Shown: positions 50,200-58,698 of the stretch, one piece after another
Position numbering within the stretch: position 1 is the stretch's first letter
Layout of the letters: each line of letters opens with the position of its first letter
Source: CAYNKA01 sp964397655
GTDB taxonomy: Bacteria; Spirochaetota; Spirochaetia; DTKZ01
Assembly: GCA_964397655.1 (NCBI GenBank)
Contig: CAYNKA010000007.1
Span: forward strand, 62,001-126,000
Reading direction: 5' to 3'
DNA: 64,000 bases
Program-made: the position numbers and the translations under genes
Notes under the pieces: generated by a model
What the model was told of the DNA's origin: nothing
Databases searched by the model: none
What the model saw: the letters and a program-made list of their open reading frames with translations, nothing else

Positions 50200-50889
50200 C
50201 TACTCCCGTTTGAAATTCGGGATCTGCGGGTACTCGGACGGCATCCTGAGCCTGTCCGCGCTCGCGAGGACCTCGGCCGGCACGGGCCGCGTTCCGGTGC
50301 ACTTGTTCGCCCGGTGCTTCTCCCAGAGGGCCCGGGTCAGGGCGAAGGTCGGAACGCCCCCGAGCTCGTGCCTGACCGCGGGGAAGGAAGCGGACCTGTC
50401 CTCGAGCTCGTACTCGATCATCCACCGCTTCCAGCCGATGGGGCTCTCCGCGACGATCCAGACCTCCTCCTCCTTGAGGTAGTCGATGTGATGCTCCATC
50501 TTCGCCGCGAAGAGCTGAGCGCCGACCCTGAGGCCGCGCTTGATCGTGAGCGTGTGGAGGCTCATGCCGAGCTTCGCGTCCACGTGACGGCTCGTGACGA
50601 TGCCCGCGATGACGCCGTTGATCGCGCCCACGAGGACGAACTCGTTCGCCACGCGGCAGCGGAACCAGCCGAGGATCTCCGAGTACATGCGGGCCGCCAC
50701 GATGTCGTAGAAGTCCTTGGGCACGCCGAGAAGGGGATAGACCGTGCCGAGGAGGACGCCGACCTCCTCGCGTTTCGCCTCGCGCACGACCATGACCTCG
50801 CCGTTCGCGAGGGTGATGGCCTTGGCCGGGTAGGGCGCGAGCGGGATTTCCGGGGGACGGAGTTTCTTTTCCAGTTCGTCGATCGCCAT
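50200..50889 (-). CDS. GNAT-like protein of unknown function
   Basis: 229 residues. The middle part (FVLVGAINGVIAGIVTSRHVDAKLGMSLHTLTIKRGLRVGAQLFAAKMEHHIDYLKEEEVWIVAES) has the strand-helix order of a GNAT acyltransferase, although the R/Q-x-x-G-x-G/A loop is only approximate (RGLRVGA). No close family recognised. Inside the fdrA operon, 12 bases after the cyclase gene and 25 before the thiolase-like gene. Confidence 0.6.
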   Translation of the reverse strand: MAIDELEKKLRPPEIPLAPYPAKAITLANGEVMVVREAKREEVGVLLGTVYPLLGVPKDFYDIVAARMYSEILGWFRCRVANEFVLVGAINGVIAGIVTSRHVDAKLGMSLHTLTIKRGLRVGAQLFAAKMEHHIDYLKEEEVWIVAESPIGWKRWMIEYELEDRSASFPAVRHELGGVPTFALTRALWEKHRANKCTGTRPVPAEVLASADRLRMPSEYPQIPNFKRE

Positions 50890-50901
50890 GTTCGTTCTCC
50901 T

Positions 50902-51774
50902 TTATTTCTTCCGCGCTTCCCTGTGCAGGCCGGGATTGAGGGCTCCGGCGACGTCGCCGAACTTCGTGAGCTTCGCCCGTTTCTTCTTCGCCGTGAGCTC
51001 GTCGTGACGCCGGTCCTCGACCATGGCCACGATGCGGCAGATGCAGGACTCGCCGTCCACGAGCTTCCAGGGGAAGCAGCCGATGGTCGCGCGCTGGTTG
51101 AGGAGGAGGTCGACGTCGCCGCCCACGCATTCGGCGTGGATGATGCCCTTGTCGAACATCTCGATGTGCATGAGCTGGTACTTGTCCGGCGTGAACATCT
51201 CCTCGAGGCCTTTCCCGTATTTTTTCCTGAAGTGAGCGTCGCATTCCTTGGCCTGGACGGGCATCCAGTCCCGGATCTTCGTGTTCATGGGATGGTCCGC
51301 GCTTCCGCAGTCGACTCCGATCCAGCGGAGCTTCTTCTTCCTGGCCCATTCGGCGAACTCCCGGTCCGGCCCCGGATGCTTGATCATGTACCTGATCTCG
51401 TCGGCAGTGGGCTGGTCCCAGCCGAAGTGGTGAAAGCCCGTGTGGATGATGAGGATGTCGCCCTCCTTCACCTGTACGCGATCCTCCACCATCTTCGAGG
51501 TGTAGACGTCGTAGTCCCTGCACACGTCCGAAAGATCGACGACCGCACCCTCGTGCACGAGAAAATCCATGTCCAGGCTCGCGATGTCCTTGCCCGGCGT
51601 GTAGAAGTGGATTTCGCCGTCGAGGTGGGTACCCACGTGGTTGGAGTGGGTGAGGAGCTGGCCGTTCGCCCCGTTCGGCGCGAGCCGCTTGAAGTACTTC
51701 ATCTGGAGCGGTTCGTAGGTCGGCCAGGGCGGTGTGCCGATGCCGATGGGAATCGTGAGGTCGATGACCTTCAT
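50902..51774 (-). CDS. Cyclase-family metal-dependent hydrolase
   Basis: 290 residues of the kynurenine formamidase/isatin hydrolase fold. The metal motif HVGTHLDGEIHF (about 46-57) is the canonical HxGTHxD, with further ligands expected in HTGFHHFGWD and HIEMFDKG. These enzymes open cyclic amides or cleave formamides with zinc or manganese. In this operon it could open a cyclic ureide or imide. ATG with GGAGG upstream. Confidence 0.86.
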   Translation of the reverse strand: MKVIDLTIPIGIGTPPWPTYEPLQMKYFKRLAPNGANGQLLTHSNHVGTHLDGEIHFYTPGKDIASLDMDFLVHEGAVVDLSDVCRDYDVYTSKMVEDRVQVKEGDILIIHTGFHHFGWDQPTADEIRYMIKHPGPDREFAEWARKKKLRWIGVDCGSADHPMNTKIRDWMPVQAKECDAHFRKKYGKGLEEMFTPDKYQLMHIEMFDKGIIHAECVGGDVDLLLNQRATIGCFPWKLVDGESCICRIVAMVEDRRHDELTAKKKRAKLTKFGDVAGALNPGLHREARKK

Positions 51775-51843
51775 GGGGATGTCCTCCTTTTCTTCGTCGC
51801 TGAAAGGATCAGCCGTCGCCCGTCCGGCGCGGCATCGTTTCCT

Positions 51844-53286
51844 TCATGGTCCGCCGTACCGTTCCGCGAGGGCGAGCATCGCGTCGAGGAAGCATTTCTC
51901 CGGCGGCCGGACGAGCCCGGCGCCCACCATGCCGACGCCCGGCTCCTTGTGGGCGATGCCGGTGTTCACCGCCGGGAGGATGCCGGTCTCGACGACCTTC
52001 CGGAGGTCGATCGCGGTCGGCGTTCCCCGGAAGTCGAGCGCGGGGATGCGGTAGAAGTCGTTCTCCGCGACCGTGATCTCGTACATGCTCAGGGTGACGT
52101 TCAGGGCGTCCGCGGGCTTTCCTCCCACGAACTTCACGATGGCCGGCGCCGCCGCCATGGCGAAGCCGCCGATTCCCGCGGTCTCGGTTATCACCGAGTC
52201 GCCGATGTCCGGGGCGGCGTCCTTTTCGGAGAAGCCCGGAAGGTAGAGTCCCCTGACCATGGATGCGGGCCCGGTGAACCACTCGTCGCCGAGGCCCGAG
52301 ACGCGGATGCCGAAGTCCGTGCCGTTCCGCGCCATGGCGACGATCACCGAGCTTCCTTCGATGTTCTTCGCGGCGTCGACCGTGCATTTACAGGCCGGCA
52401 TGGTGAGGTTGAGGAAGAAGTGATCGTTTGAATGGATGAACGAGAGGACCCCGGCGAGCTTTTCCTTCGGTTCGTCGAGGCGGACGAGGAAGGGCGCGAG
52501 CTCGCGGACGAGGAGCGAGGTGCCCGCGCGGTTCCGGTTGTGGCCCTCGTCGCCCATCTGCAAGGCTTGGGCTATCATGCCCTTCATGTCCACCGGTCCG
52601 TGGAGGGCGAGGGCCTTCGCCAGGACAGGGGCGAGCTCGTCCCTCATCCAGCGGAGCCTTTCCAGGACCTCCTCGGAGAATGCCCCGTAGCGGAGGACCT
52701 TGCCGAGGCCTTCGTTGAGCGTGCAGTAGGCCCGGTTTCCGAAGGCCGAGTTCTCGAGGATCCACACCGGCATGGAGGCGGTCATGACCCCCGCCATGGG
52801 GCCGACCGCGTCGTGGTGGTGGCAGGGCTCGAAGCGGACCCCGCCGGAGGCCGCGAGCGCCTCCGCCTCCTTCCGATCCCGGGCGAGCCCCTCGTGGATC
52901 AGGCCGCCGACGACCGCCCCCCGCATGGGACCGCACATCCTCTCCCAGGTCACGGGAGGGCCGGAATGGAGGACGAGGTCCTTCCTCATGCCGGGAACGA
53001 CTTCGCCCGCGACGCCGATCCCGACGATCGACGGCCTCCCCTCGAGGATCCTTTTCGCCGCCTCGCGGTTCGCCGCGTCTATTTCCGTTCCGCGGGCCCG
53101 GTCGAGCCGGTCCAGGGCAGCCGCAGCGGCCTCGTTCCCCCATGCTGGGGGCTTCCAGTCCGTCTGCACGACCTTCGCGCCCCGCTTCGCGAGGTTGTCG
53201 GCGAAGGACTCGATCCCGAGGTTGACGACCGCGGGGCCGTCCCTGAAGAGCCGCGCAACCGCGTCGGCGTCGCTGCTTTCCTTCAT
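51844..53286 (-). CDS. DUF1116 protein, AllG/YlbE-like
   Basis: 480 residues, DUF1116 family. RGAVVGGLIHEGLARDRKEAEALA, CHHHDAVGPMAGVMTASMPVWILEN and ALNVTLSMYEITVAENDFYRIPALDFRGTP are typical. In E. coli the homologue works with FdrA and YlbF as the catabolic oxamate carbamoyltransferase, which makes carbamoyl phosphate. ATGA overlap with fdrA. No DUF2877 (YlbF-like) gene is in the window. Confidence 0.85.
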   Translation of the reverse strand: MKESSDADAVARLFRDGPAVVNLGIESFADNLAKRGAKVVQTDWKPPAWGNEAAAAALDRLDRARGTEIDAANREAAKRILEGRPSIVGIGVAGEVVPGMRKDLVLHSGPPVTWERMCGPMRGAVVGGLIHEGLARDRKEAEALAASGGVRFEPCHHHDAVGPMAGVMTASMPVWILENSAFGNRAYCTLNEGLGKVLRYGAFSEEVLERLRWMRDELAPVLAKALALHGPVDMKGMIAQALQMGDEGHNRNRAGTSLLVRELAPFLVRLDEPKEKLAGVLSFIHSNDHFFLNLTMPACKCTVDAAKNIEGSSVIVAMARNGTDFGIRVSGLGDEWFTGPASMVRGLYLPGFSEKDAAPDIGDSVITETAGIGGFAMAAAPAIVKFVGGKPADALNVTLSMYEITVAENDFYRIPALDFRGTPTAIDLRKVVETGILPAVNTGIAHKEPGVGMVGAGLVRPPEKCFLDAMLALAERYGGP

Positions 53287-54899
53287 GTCTTCTTCCCCGC
53301 CCGAAGAATCGCCGCCGCCATGAGCGCCGCCTGATAGTTCGACGGCATGACGACGCAGCCCGCCTCCTCGAGTTTTCTCCGCTGTCCGGCCTTGTCCTGG
53401 AAGTCCTCCGAGGTCCCGGTCACCGAGGCCACGAAGGAGATGCGCCCCTTCCCGGCCGCGGCCTTCGTCCCGGCGGCCTTCACCGCGGGAACGAGGGCTC
53501 CGGCCGGATCCGCGTGCGAGCCCCAGCCGAGGACGACGTCGAGGAGGATGAGGGCCGTTTCGGGGTCCTCAGCCTCCTGCGCCAGGCGCTCGTTCCTGGC
53601 CTCGGGATCGATCATGGGGTGGGGCCGGCCTGCCGTGAACACGTCGTCGCCGAGGTCCACGACGGTGTGTCCCCTCGAGCGGCGGGGATCCGCGAGGAGG
53701 AAGGCGGGATCGGTCTGGTTGTTGGACCATACCCCCCCGAGTTCCCCGTGGAGGAGGATCATCGCCTCGTCCGCGAGGGTCCCGCCGGTGAAGAGCCCTC
53801 GGAGGTATCTGCGGTCCCGCGAAACGCCGGCCGCCTCCCGCGCGACGATCGCCGCGATCTCGGACTCGGGCAGGGTGAAGCCCCGGGGGCGGTACAGTTC
53901 TCCCCGGTCGAGCGCCACCGCCATTGCCGCGGTTTCCTCGAGGTTCACGGCGTAGAGGATCTCCGGCACGAAGCCGGGCCTCGCCCCGGCCTCTCGGCCG
54001 AAACCGAGCCCGCGGCCGCCGGGCGGAGCGGAGCCCCTGAGTCCGATGAAATGCACCACGCAGGGTTTGCCGCTTTCCTCGAGCGCCTCGATCACCCGGC
54101 CCGCGACCTGGGGGGACGGAGGCTTGGAGACGACGACGATGACCTTCGTGGCCGGGTCCTTGCGCAGGGCCTCGACCGCGGCGAGCATCGTGAGACCTCC
54201 GACCGCGTCGTTCCCGAGGTCTCGGCCGCCGGTCCCCACGGCCTGCGAAACGCCTCCCCCGAATTCGTGGACGAGCGAGGTCGTTTCCTGAAGCCCCGTT
54301 CCCGAGGCGGCCGCGACGCCGATGCTCCCCCTTCGGACCGAGTTCGCGAAGCAGAGCGGTTTCCCGTCGATGATCGCCGTGCCGCAGTCCGGGCCCATCA
54401 CGAGAAGGCCCTTTTCCGCCGCGAGCCGCTTGAGGGAGATTTCGTCCTCGATGCTCACGTTGTCGGAGAAGAGCATCACGTGGAGGCCGGCCTCGAGGGC
54501 CTTCCTCGCCTCCCGGGCGGCGAACGCTCCGGGGAGGGAAACGAGCGCGAGATTGGCTTCGGGCAGGAGTTTCAAGGCGGAGGCGATTCCGGACGGCCTC
54601 AAGGCCGGAGTCTCCCCGTTTGCCGGTTTCCGGCGGCCGAGAAGCTCCTCCAGTTTCGCGAGCGCGGAATCGGCCGCCTGCCCGTCGACCGCGTCCACGG
54701 CGGCCACGAGATCCCCGGCCGTCGCGTCTTCGAAAGCGCGATCGAAGAGGCCCATGTCCTCGAGGAGGGCGAGGTTCATCCCGGTGCCCAGCGTGACGAC
54801 GGCCTCGCGGACGCCGGGAAGGCCCTTCAGCTCCCGGTTCAAGGACATCAGGAAGACGGAATCGAAATACGACCCTTTGCGAAACAGAAAACGTTTCAC
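53283..54899 (-). CDS. fdrA: FdrA-like protein (succinyl-CoA synthetase-related)
   Basis: 538 residues. It has a two-part succinyl-CoA synthetase-like architecture: VMGPDCGTAIIDGKPLCFANSVRRGSIGVAAASGTGLQE (about 198-236) and VGTGGRDLGNDAVGGLT are diagnostic of FdrA. Partner of DUF1116 in carbamoyl transfer in E. coli. The GTG at 54899 is preferred over an ATG three codons upstream. That ATG lies inside the -10 and cannot be in the mRNA, and the GTG start aligns with the E. coli N-terminus, nine residues through the KG. First gene of the six-gene operon. Confidence 0.87.
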   Translation of the reverse strand: MKRFLFRKGSYFDSVFLMSLNRELKGLPGVREAVVTLGTGMNLALLEDMGLFDRAFEDATAGDLVAAVDAVDGQAADSALAKLEELLGRRKPANGETPALRPSGIASALKLLPEANLALVSLPGAFAAREARKALEAGLHVMLFSDNVSIEDEISLKRLAAEKGLLVMGPDCGTAIIDGKPLCFANSVRRGSIGVAAASGTGLQETTSLVHEFGGGVSQAVGTGGRDLGNDAVGGLTMLAAVEALRKDPATKVIVVVSKPPSPQVAGRVIEALEESGKPCVVHFIGLRGSAPPGGRGLGFGREAGARPGFVPEILYAVNLEETAAMAVALDRGELYRPRGFTLPESEIAAIVAREAAGVSRDRRYLRGLFTGGTLADEAMILLHGELGGVWSNNQTDPAFLLADPRRSRGHTVVDLGDDVFTAGRPHPMIDPEARNERLAQEAEDPETALILLDVVLGWGSHADPAGALVPAVKAAGTKAAAGKGRISFVASVTGTSEDFQDKAGQRRKLEEAGCVVMPSNYQAALMAAAILRAGKKT

Positions 54900-54906
54900 C
54901 GATTTC

Positions 54907-54935
54907 ATCGTAAAGCACCCCCACCGGGTTGTCAA
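54907..54935 (-). promoter_or_regulatory. Leaderless-type promoter of the fdrA operon
   Basis: Minus strand TTGACA, 17 bases, TACGAT, seven bases, GTG. The 140 bases on to the next gene at 55078 hold no other clear element besides a weak TACAAC near 55053. Confidence 0.72.
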
Positions 54936-55077
54936 ATCTTTTCCCGGGAGGCGGAGGCTCGGTTCTCGCAGACCTCGTCGCTTTCCCGGCGGAAAAACCG
55001 GAGGTCTCCTTTCGGCGGTTTCCAACGATGCGCGAAGCATGCTACAACAGGAGCATATCGATGCGGGAGGTTTTCAC

Positions 55078-56097
55078 GTGAAAGTATTGATCCTCGGAGG
55101 AACCGGCGTCATCAGCAGGGCGATCACCGAAAGGCTTCTTTCCGAAGGCAAGGAAGTCGTGCTTTTCAACCGCGGCAACAGGAGCGTCGCTTTTTCGAAG
55201 GACGTCCGGGTCGTCAGGGGGGACCGGAGCCGGAGCGACGAATTCGAGAAGGCCCTGGGTTCCGAACGCTTCGACGCGGTCATCGACATGATCTGCTTCA
55301 ACAGGAAGGAAGCGGAGGAAACCGTCAGGCTCTTCCGGAACCGCGCTTCCCAGATCGTCATAACGTCGAGCATCGCGGCCTACAAACGGCCGTACAAATC
55401 CTGCCCCGTCCGGGAGGACGCGGAAAGCCTCCATGACGATCCCGTGTACCCGTACGGGTTTCACAAGGCTGACATGGAACGCTGGCTCTGGGACGTGATC
55501 GCGAAGGACAGGCTTCCCATCACCCTCATCCGGCCGACCCTGACCTACGGCGCCGGAGCGGCGAACATCGGAGTCCTCAGGCAGAACTACGGTCTCGTCG
55601 ACAGGATCAGAAGGGGAAAGCCCCTCGTCATGTTCGGCGACGGGAGCACTCCGTGGCAGTTCACCTTCGTCGAGGACCTCGCCAAGGCTTATGACGGCGT
55701 CCTGGGAAATCCGAAGGCCTTCGGCCAGGCCTTTCACGCGACTTCCGACGAACTCCACCGCTGGGAAGACCTGTACCTGGAGATCGGGCGTCTCGTCGGC
55801 CGGGAACCGGAGATCGTGCACCTGCCGAGCGAGCTCCTCATGAAGGCCGCCCCGAATCTCTGCTCCCATCTCTATTTCGAGAAGACCTTCCCCGGCGTCT
55901 TCGACAACGCCAAGATCAAGGCCGCGGTCCCTTCGTACAAGGCTACGGTCTCGCTCCGCGACGGCCTGGCCGGGATCCTCGAATGGTTCGAGAAGGAGGC
56001 CCGGACCGTCGATCCGGAGAAGGACAAGCTCGAGGACGACCTCGTGGCCCTGCACCGGGATTTCTCCTCGAGGCTTTCCGGGCTCTATCTCAAGTAG
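55078..56097 (+). CDS. NAD-dependent epimerase/dehydratase-like protein
   Basis: 339 residues, extended short-chain dehydrogenase fold. VLILGGTGVISRAITERLL (residues 3-21) is the nucleotide-binding loop. The catalytic YGFHKADME has a tyrosine and lysine spaced as YxxxK, and RPTLTYGAGAAN follows. Closest look is to the atypical CSP41/isoflavone-reductase-like group with WQFTFVEDLAKAYDGVL. GTG start with GGGAGG upstream. Substrate unknown; divergent from the fdrA operon. Confidence 0.83.
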   Translation: MKVLILGGTGVISRAITERLLSEGKEVVLFNRGNRSVAFSKDVRVVRGDRSRSDEFEKALGSERFDAVIDMICFNRKEAEETVRLFRNRASQIVITSSIAAYKRPYKSCPVREDAESLHDDPVYPYGFHKADMERWLWDVIAKDRLPITLIRPTLTYGAGAANIGVLRQNYGLVDRIRRGKPLVMFGDGSTPWQFTFVEDLAKAYDGVLGNPKAFGQAFHATSDELHRWEDLYLEIGRLVGREPEIVHLPSELLMKAAPNLCSHLYFEKTFPGVFDNAKIKAAVPSYKATVSLRDGLAGILEWFEKEARTVDPEKDKLEDDLVALHRDFSSRLSGLYLK

Positions 56098-56118
56098 GAC
56101 GGCGACGGGAGGGACCGC

Positions 56119-56340
56119 ATGAGGCGCAGCTCCTCGGCCGCGGCTGCCGATGTTCTCCGCGTCGGGCTCTTCGCGATCCTGAAAGTGGAGGACGACGGCG
56201 TCGGATGCCCGAAGGATCTTCTCGCGGGCGATCAGGACTCCCTCGTCCTCGTGACGTCGCTCGCGAGGCAGCTGGGAGGAAAAGTGAGCTACTCCGGGAA
56301 CGGCGGGGTGAGGTTCGCGGTGACGTTCCCCCTGGAATGA
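56119..56340 (+). pseudogene. Remnant of a histidine kinase ATPase domain
   Basis: 73 codons. From residue 23 the sequence VEDDGVGCPKDLLAGDQDSLVLVTSLARQLGGKVSYSGNGGVRFAVTFPLE follows the end of a HATPase domain of HisKA_2-type kinases (DDGVGxP, LV..LA.QLGG, GG.RF...FP). All upstream kinase regions are missing and the first 20 residues do not fit, so it is a leftover fragment. Confidence 0.65.
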
Positions 56341-56360
56341 GGAAGGCGAATCCCTCGGAT

Positions 56361-57428
56361 TCAAGCGCTGAGCGCGTTCCCTATCTTCATCTTGTCGACT
56401 TCGTTGAGCCTCTGCCCGGTCGCGATCTTCACCCAGGTGGAGTAGTTGTAGAACCTGAGCGCGTTCGCCGCGACGAAAATCTCCCCGTACATGTCCAGGC
56501 TGCCGGCGGGAAGGAAGAAGTCCTGGATGTTGTCCGTGCCGATCCTCACCGGGATGTCCTCCGCGAGAAGCTCCAGGACTCTCGTTATGCTGTTGTGCAT
56601 GGGCACGAGGATCTTCCGGTCCTGGCGGTTGGAGAGCGTGGCGCTCGGGCAGACGATGACGCCGATGTTGGTCTCCTTCAGCCCCTCCGTCACCTCCCGG
56701 AACTTCGCGTCGCCGTAGGACGCGACCGAGAGCGCATGAACGGCCCAGACCGTCGGGGGCCGCTTCTCGGCCCTGCCCCTACTGTCGGGCCTGAGCCACC
56801 TCACGGCCTCGATGAGGGTGAGGGTTCCGCGCTCGTCGGGCAGGTTCGTCTGGTCCACGTGGAACTGGACCTCCTTGTTGTCGAGGCGGTTCGCGAGTTC
56901 GAGCACCCGTCTGAAGTGCTCCTTGAAGCCGATGTGCCCCTTGCGGGCGTCGCGCTCGGGCAGGGTCCCGATGAAGTCGGCGATCTTGGCCCCCTCCTCG
57001 AAGATTTCCCAACGTCTCCTGTCGTCGTCCTTGAAACCGAAGATGGGGTAGGCTCCGACCCGGAAATCGATCCTTTCCCGGTATTTTTCCTTGAGTTCGA
57101 CCGCGCATTCCAGGGCGAGGAGCCCGACGCCGTCGGCCGTCGTGTCGATGAAGCTGTCCAGCCGGGTGACTCCGTGGGAGATCGATTCTTCGAGGGCACG
57201 GCCCATTCTCTCCAGGAGAGATTCCCGCGTATAGGCAATGCCCTCGTGCAGCACTCCGGTCACGTGCTGCTTCACCTCGAGCGGATAGGTGGCTATCTCC
57301 CAGGGATCCATGTCCGCGTGTTCGACGAATTTCGCCTCCATCACGAAGGCCCTGTCGACGTGGGCATGGGCGTTCACCCAGCCTCCGGTTTCCCGTACCG
57401 CCCTCCTGAGCTCGTTCTCGAAACTCAT
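56361..57428 (-). CDS. Amidohydrolase of the cytosine deaminase-like group
   Basis: 355 residues. The TIM-barrel metal motif VNAHAHVDRAF (about 19-29) comes first, without the usual N-terminal beta-sandwich. FHVDQTN, WAVHALS and IGTDNIQDFF (catalytic aspartate) follow in order. Likely deaminates or hydrolyses a ring amide or ureide. ATG at 57428 with GGAGGGG; an in-frame extension to 57611 runs through a terminator hairpin and is judged non-coding. Near the carbamate kinase, divergently transcribed. Confidence 0.83.
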   Translation of the reverse strand: MSFENELRRAVRETGGWVNAHAHVDRAFVMEAKFVEHADMDPWEIATYPLEVKQHVTGVLHEGIAYTRESLLERMGRALEESISHGVTRLDSFIDTTADGVGLLALECAVELKEKYRERIDFRVGAYPIFGFKDDDRRRWEIFEEGAKIADFIGTLPERDARKGHIGFKEHFRRVLELANRLDNKEVQFHVDQTNLPDERGTLTLIEAVRWLRPDSRGRAEKRPPTVWAVHALSVASYGDAKFREVTEGLKETNIGVIVCPSATLSNRQDRKILVPMHNSITRVLELLAEDIPVRIGTDNIQDFFLPAGSLDMYGEIFVAANALRFYNYSTWVKIATGQRLNEVDKMKIGNALSA

Positions 57429-57475
57429 TTCCCCTCCTTCTTCCCGCGTGCGGGGCTCTTTTTCGGTTGCAGGGC

Positions 57476-57511
57476 AAAAAAAAGCTCCCTGTTCCGTACG
57501 GAACAGGGAGC
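57476..57511 (-). terminator. Terminator hairpin in the amidohydrolase leader
   Basis: Perfect 12-bp stem GCTCCCTGTTCC-GTAC-GGAACAGGGAGC followed on the minus strand by eight T. It lies 48 bases before the amidohydrolase start and after its promoter, so it would end transcription early unless read through: a candidate attenuator. Confidence 0.75.
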
Positions 57512-57604
57512 CCGATGAACGAACGGCCGCGCCGGGCGGCGTTCCTTCATTCCTCTTCTTCCTGCGCTTTTCGTGAGGTTTCACGACCTGCATATCGGGC
57601 GGTA

Positions 57605-57633
57605 TTTTCACCCGGCGGGGACGTGCTTGTCAA
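57605..57633 (-). promoter_or_regulatory. Probable amidohydrolase promoter
   Basis: Minus strand TTGACA, 17 bases, TGAAAA (or GAAAAT at 18). The -10 is weak. The leader of about 170 bases carries a CGTGA-AACC-TCACG hairpin and the terminator. Confidence 0.45.
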
Positions 57634-57709
57634 GCGGGAATTCCGCCTGCCCGGCGCGCGTATGGAAGGCGGGCCGATTCTAGACTATCCTTCGGGTAAG
57701 GAGAGATTC

Positions 57710-58684
57710 ATGCGGAACACCGAAGACGGAAACGAGAAATTGGCGGTCGTCGCCCTCGGAGGGAACGCGATCATCAACAAGGGGGAGAAGGGGGACATCC
57801 ACCAGCAGTTCGCCAACACCCGCAGGTCCATGGGGCCGATCGTGGAGCTCATGAAGCGGGGATACGATTTCATCCTGACCCACGGCAACGGCCCGCAGGT
57901 CGGGAACCTCATGCTCATGGTGGAATCCGCCAAGGACGTGGTCCCGGAAACCCCCCTGGGAGTCGCGGACGCCATGACCTGCGGGTCCATGGGCTACATG
58001 ATCGAGCAGTGCCTCCAGAACATCATGATCTCGCAGAAGGTCTGGAAGAACGTCGTGACGCTTCCCGCGCAGATCCTCGTAGACCCGAGGGACCCGGCGA
58101 TCCAGCATCCCACGAAGCCGATCGGCCCGTTCTACGCCAAGGAGGAGGCGGAGAAGATCGCCGCGGAAAAGGGCTGGGTCATGAAGGAGGACGCGGGCAG
58201 GGGATGGAGGCGTTACGTGGCCTCGCCCTATCCGATCGACATCATCGAAAAGGAAGCGATCAAGCTGCTCCTCGAAAAGGAGTACGTCATCATCACCGGC
58301 GGAGGGGGAGGCATCCCCGTGTATTTCGATCACGGCAAGAACGGCTGGATCGAGGGGCTCGACTCGGTCATCGACAAGGACCTCGCGAGCATGAAGATAG
58401 CCCTCGCCGTAGGGGCGAGGACCCTCATCATCATTACCGGCGTGAAGAAGGTCTCCGTCAATTTCGGGAAACCCGATCAGCAGGACCTCTCGCGCCTGAC
58501 GCTCGCCGAGGCGAAGTACTACTACGACGAGGGGCAGTTCCCCAAAGGCTCCATGGGGCCGAAGATCCTCGCGGCGATCGAATTCATCCAGGCGGATCCG
58601 AGGAACCGCTGCATCATCACGGACGTTGACAGTCTGATTCCCGCACTCGACGGAAAGGAAGGGACGACGATCGTAGCGTACTGA
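57710..58684 (+). CDS. arcC: Carbamate kinase
   Basis: 324 residues. LAVVALGGNAIINKGEKG (about 10-27), ILTHGNGPQVGNLMLM (about 55-70), VITGGGGGIPV (about 193-203) and VDSLIPALDGKEGTTIV at the end are all diagnostic. Converts carbamoyl phosphate and ADP to ATP, ammonia and CO2. ATG with AAGGAGAG. No arginine deiminase genes are near, so the carbamoyl phosphate probably comes from ureide or carbamoyl breakdown, as with FdrA-DUF1116. Confidence 0.94.
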   Translation: MRNTEDGNEKLAVVALGGNAIINKGEKGDIHQQFANTRRSMGPIVELMKRGYDFILTHGNGPQVGNLMLMVESAKDVVPETPLGVADAMTCGSMGYMIEQCLQNIMISQKVWKNVVTLPAQILVDPRDPAIQHPTKPIGPFYAKEEAEKIAAEKGWVMKEDAGRGWRRYVASPYPIDIIEKEAIKLLLEKEYVIITGGGGGIPVYFDHGKNGWIEGLDSVIDKDLASMKIALAVGARTLIIITGVKKVSVNFGKPDQQDLSRLTLAEAKYYYDEGQFPKGSMGPKILAAIEFIQADPRNRCIITDVDSLIPALDGKEGTTIVAY

Positions 58685-58698
58685 AAGGCGCCCCCGTC

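Noticed and set aside
57429..57611. 61-codon in-frame N-terminal extension of the amidohydrolase.
   Set aside because: It is basic and low in structure, passes through a perfect terminator hairpin with a T run, and the ATG at 57428 has GGAGGGG.
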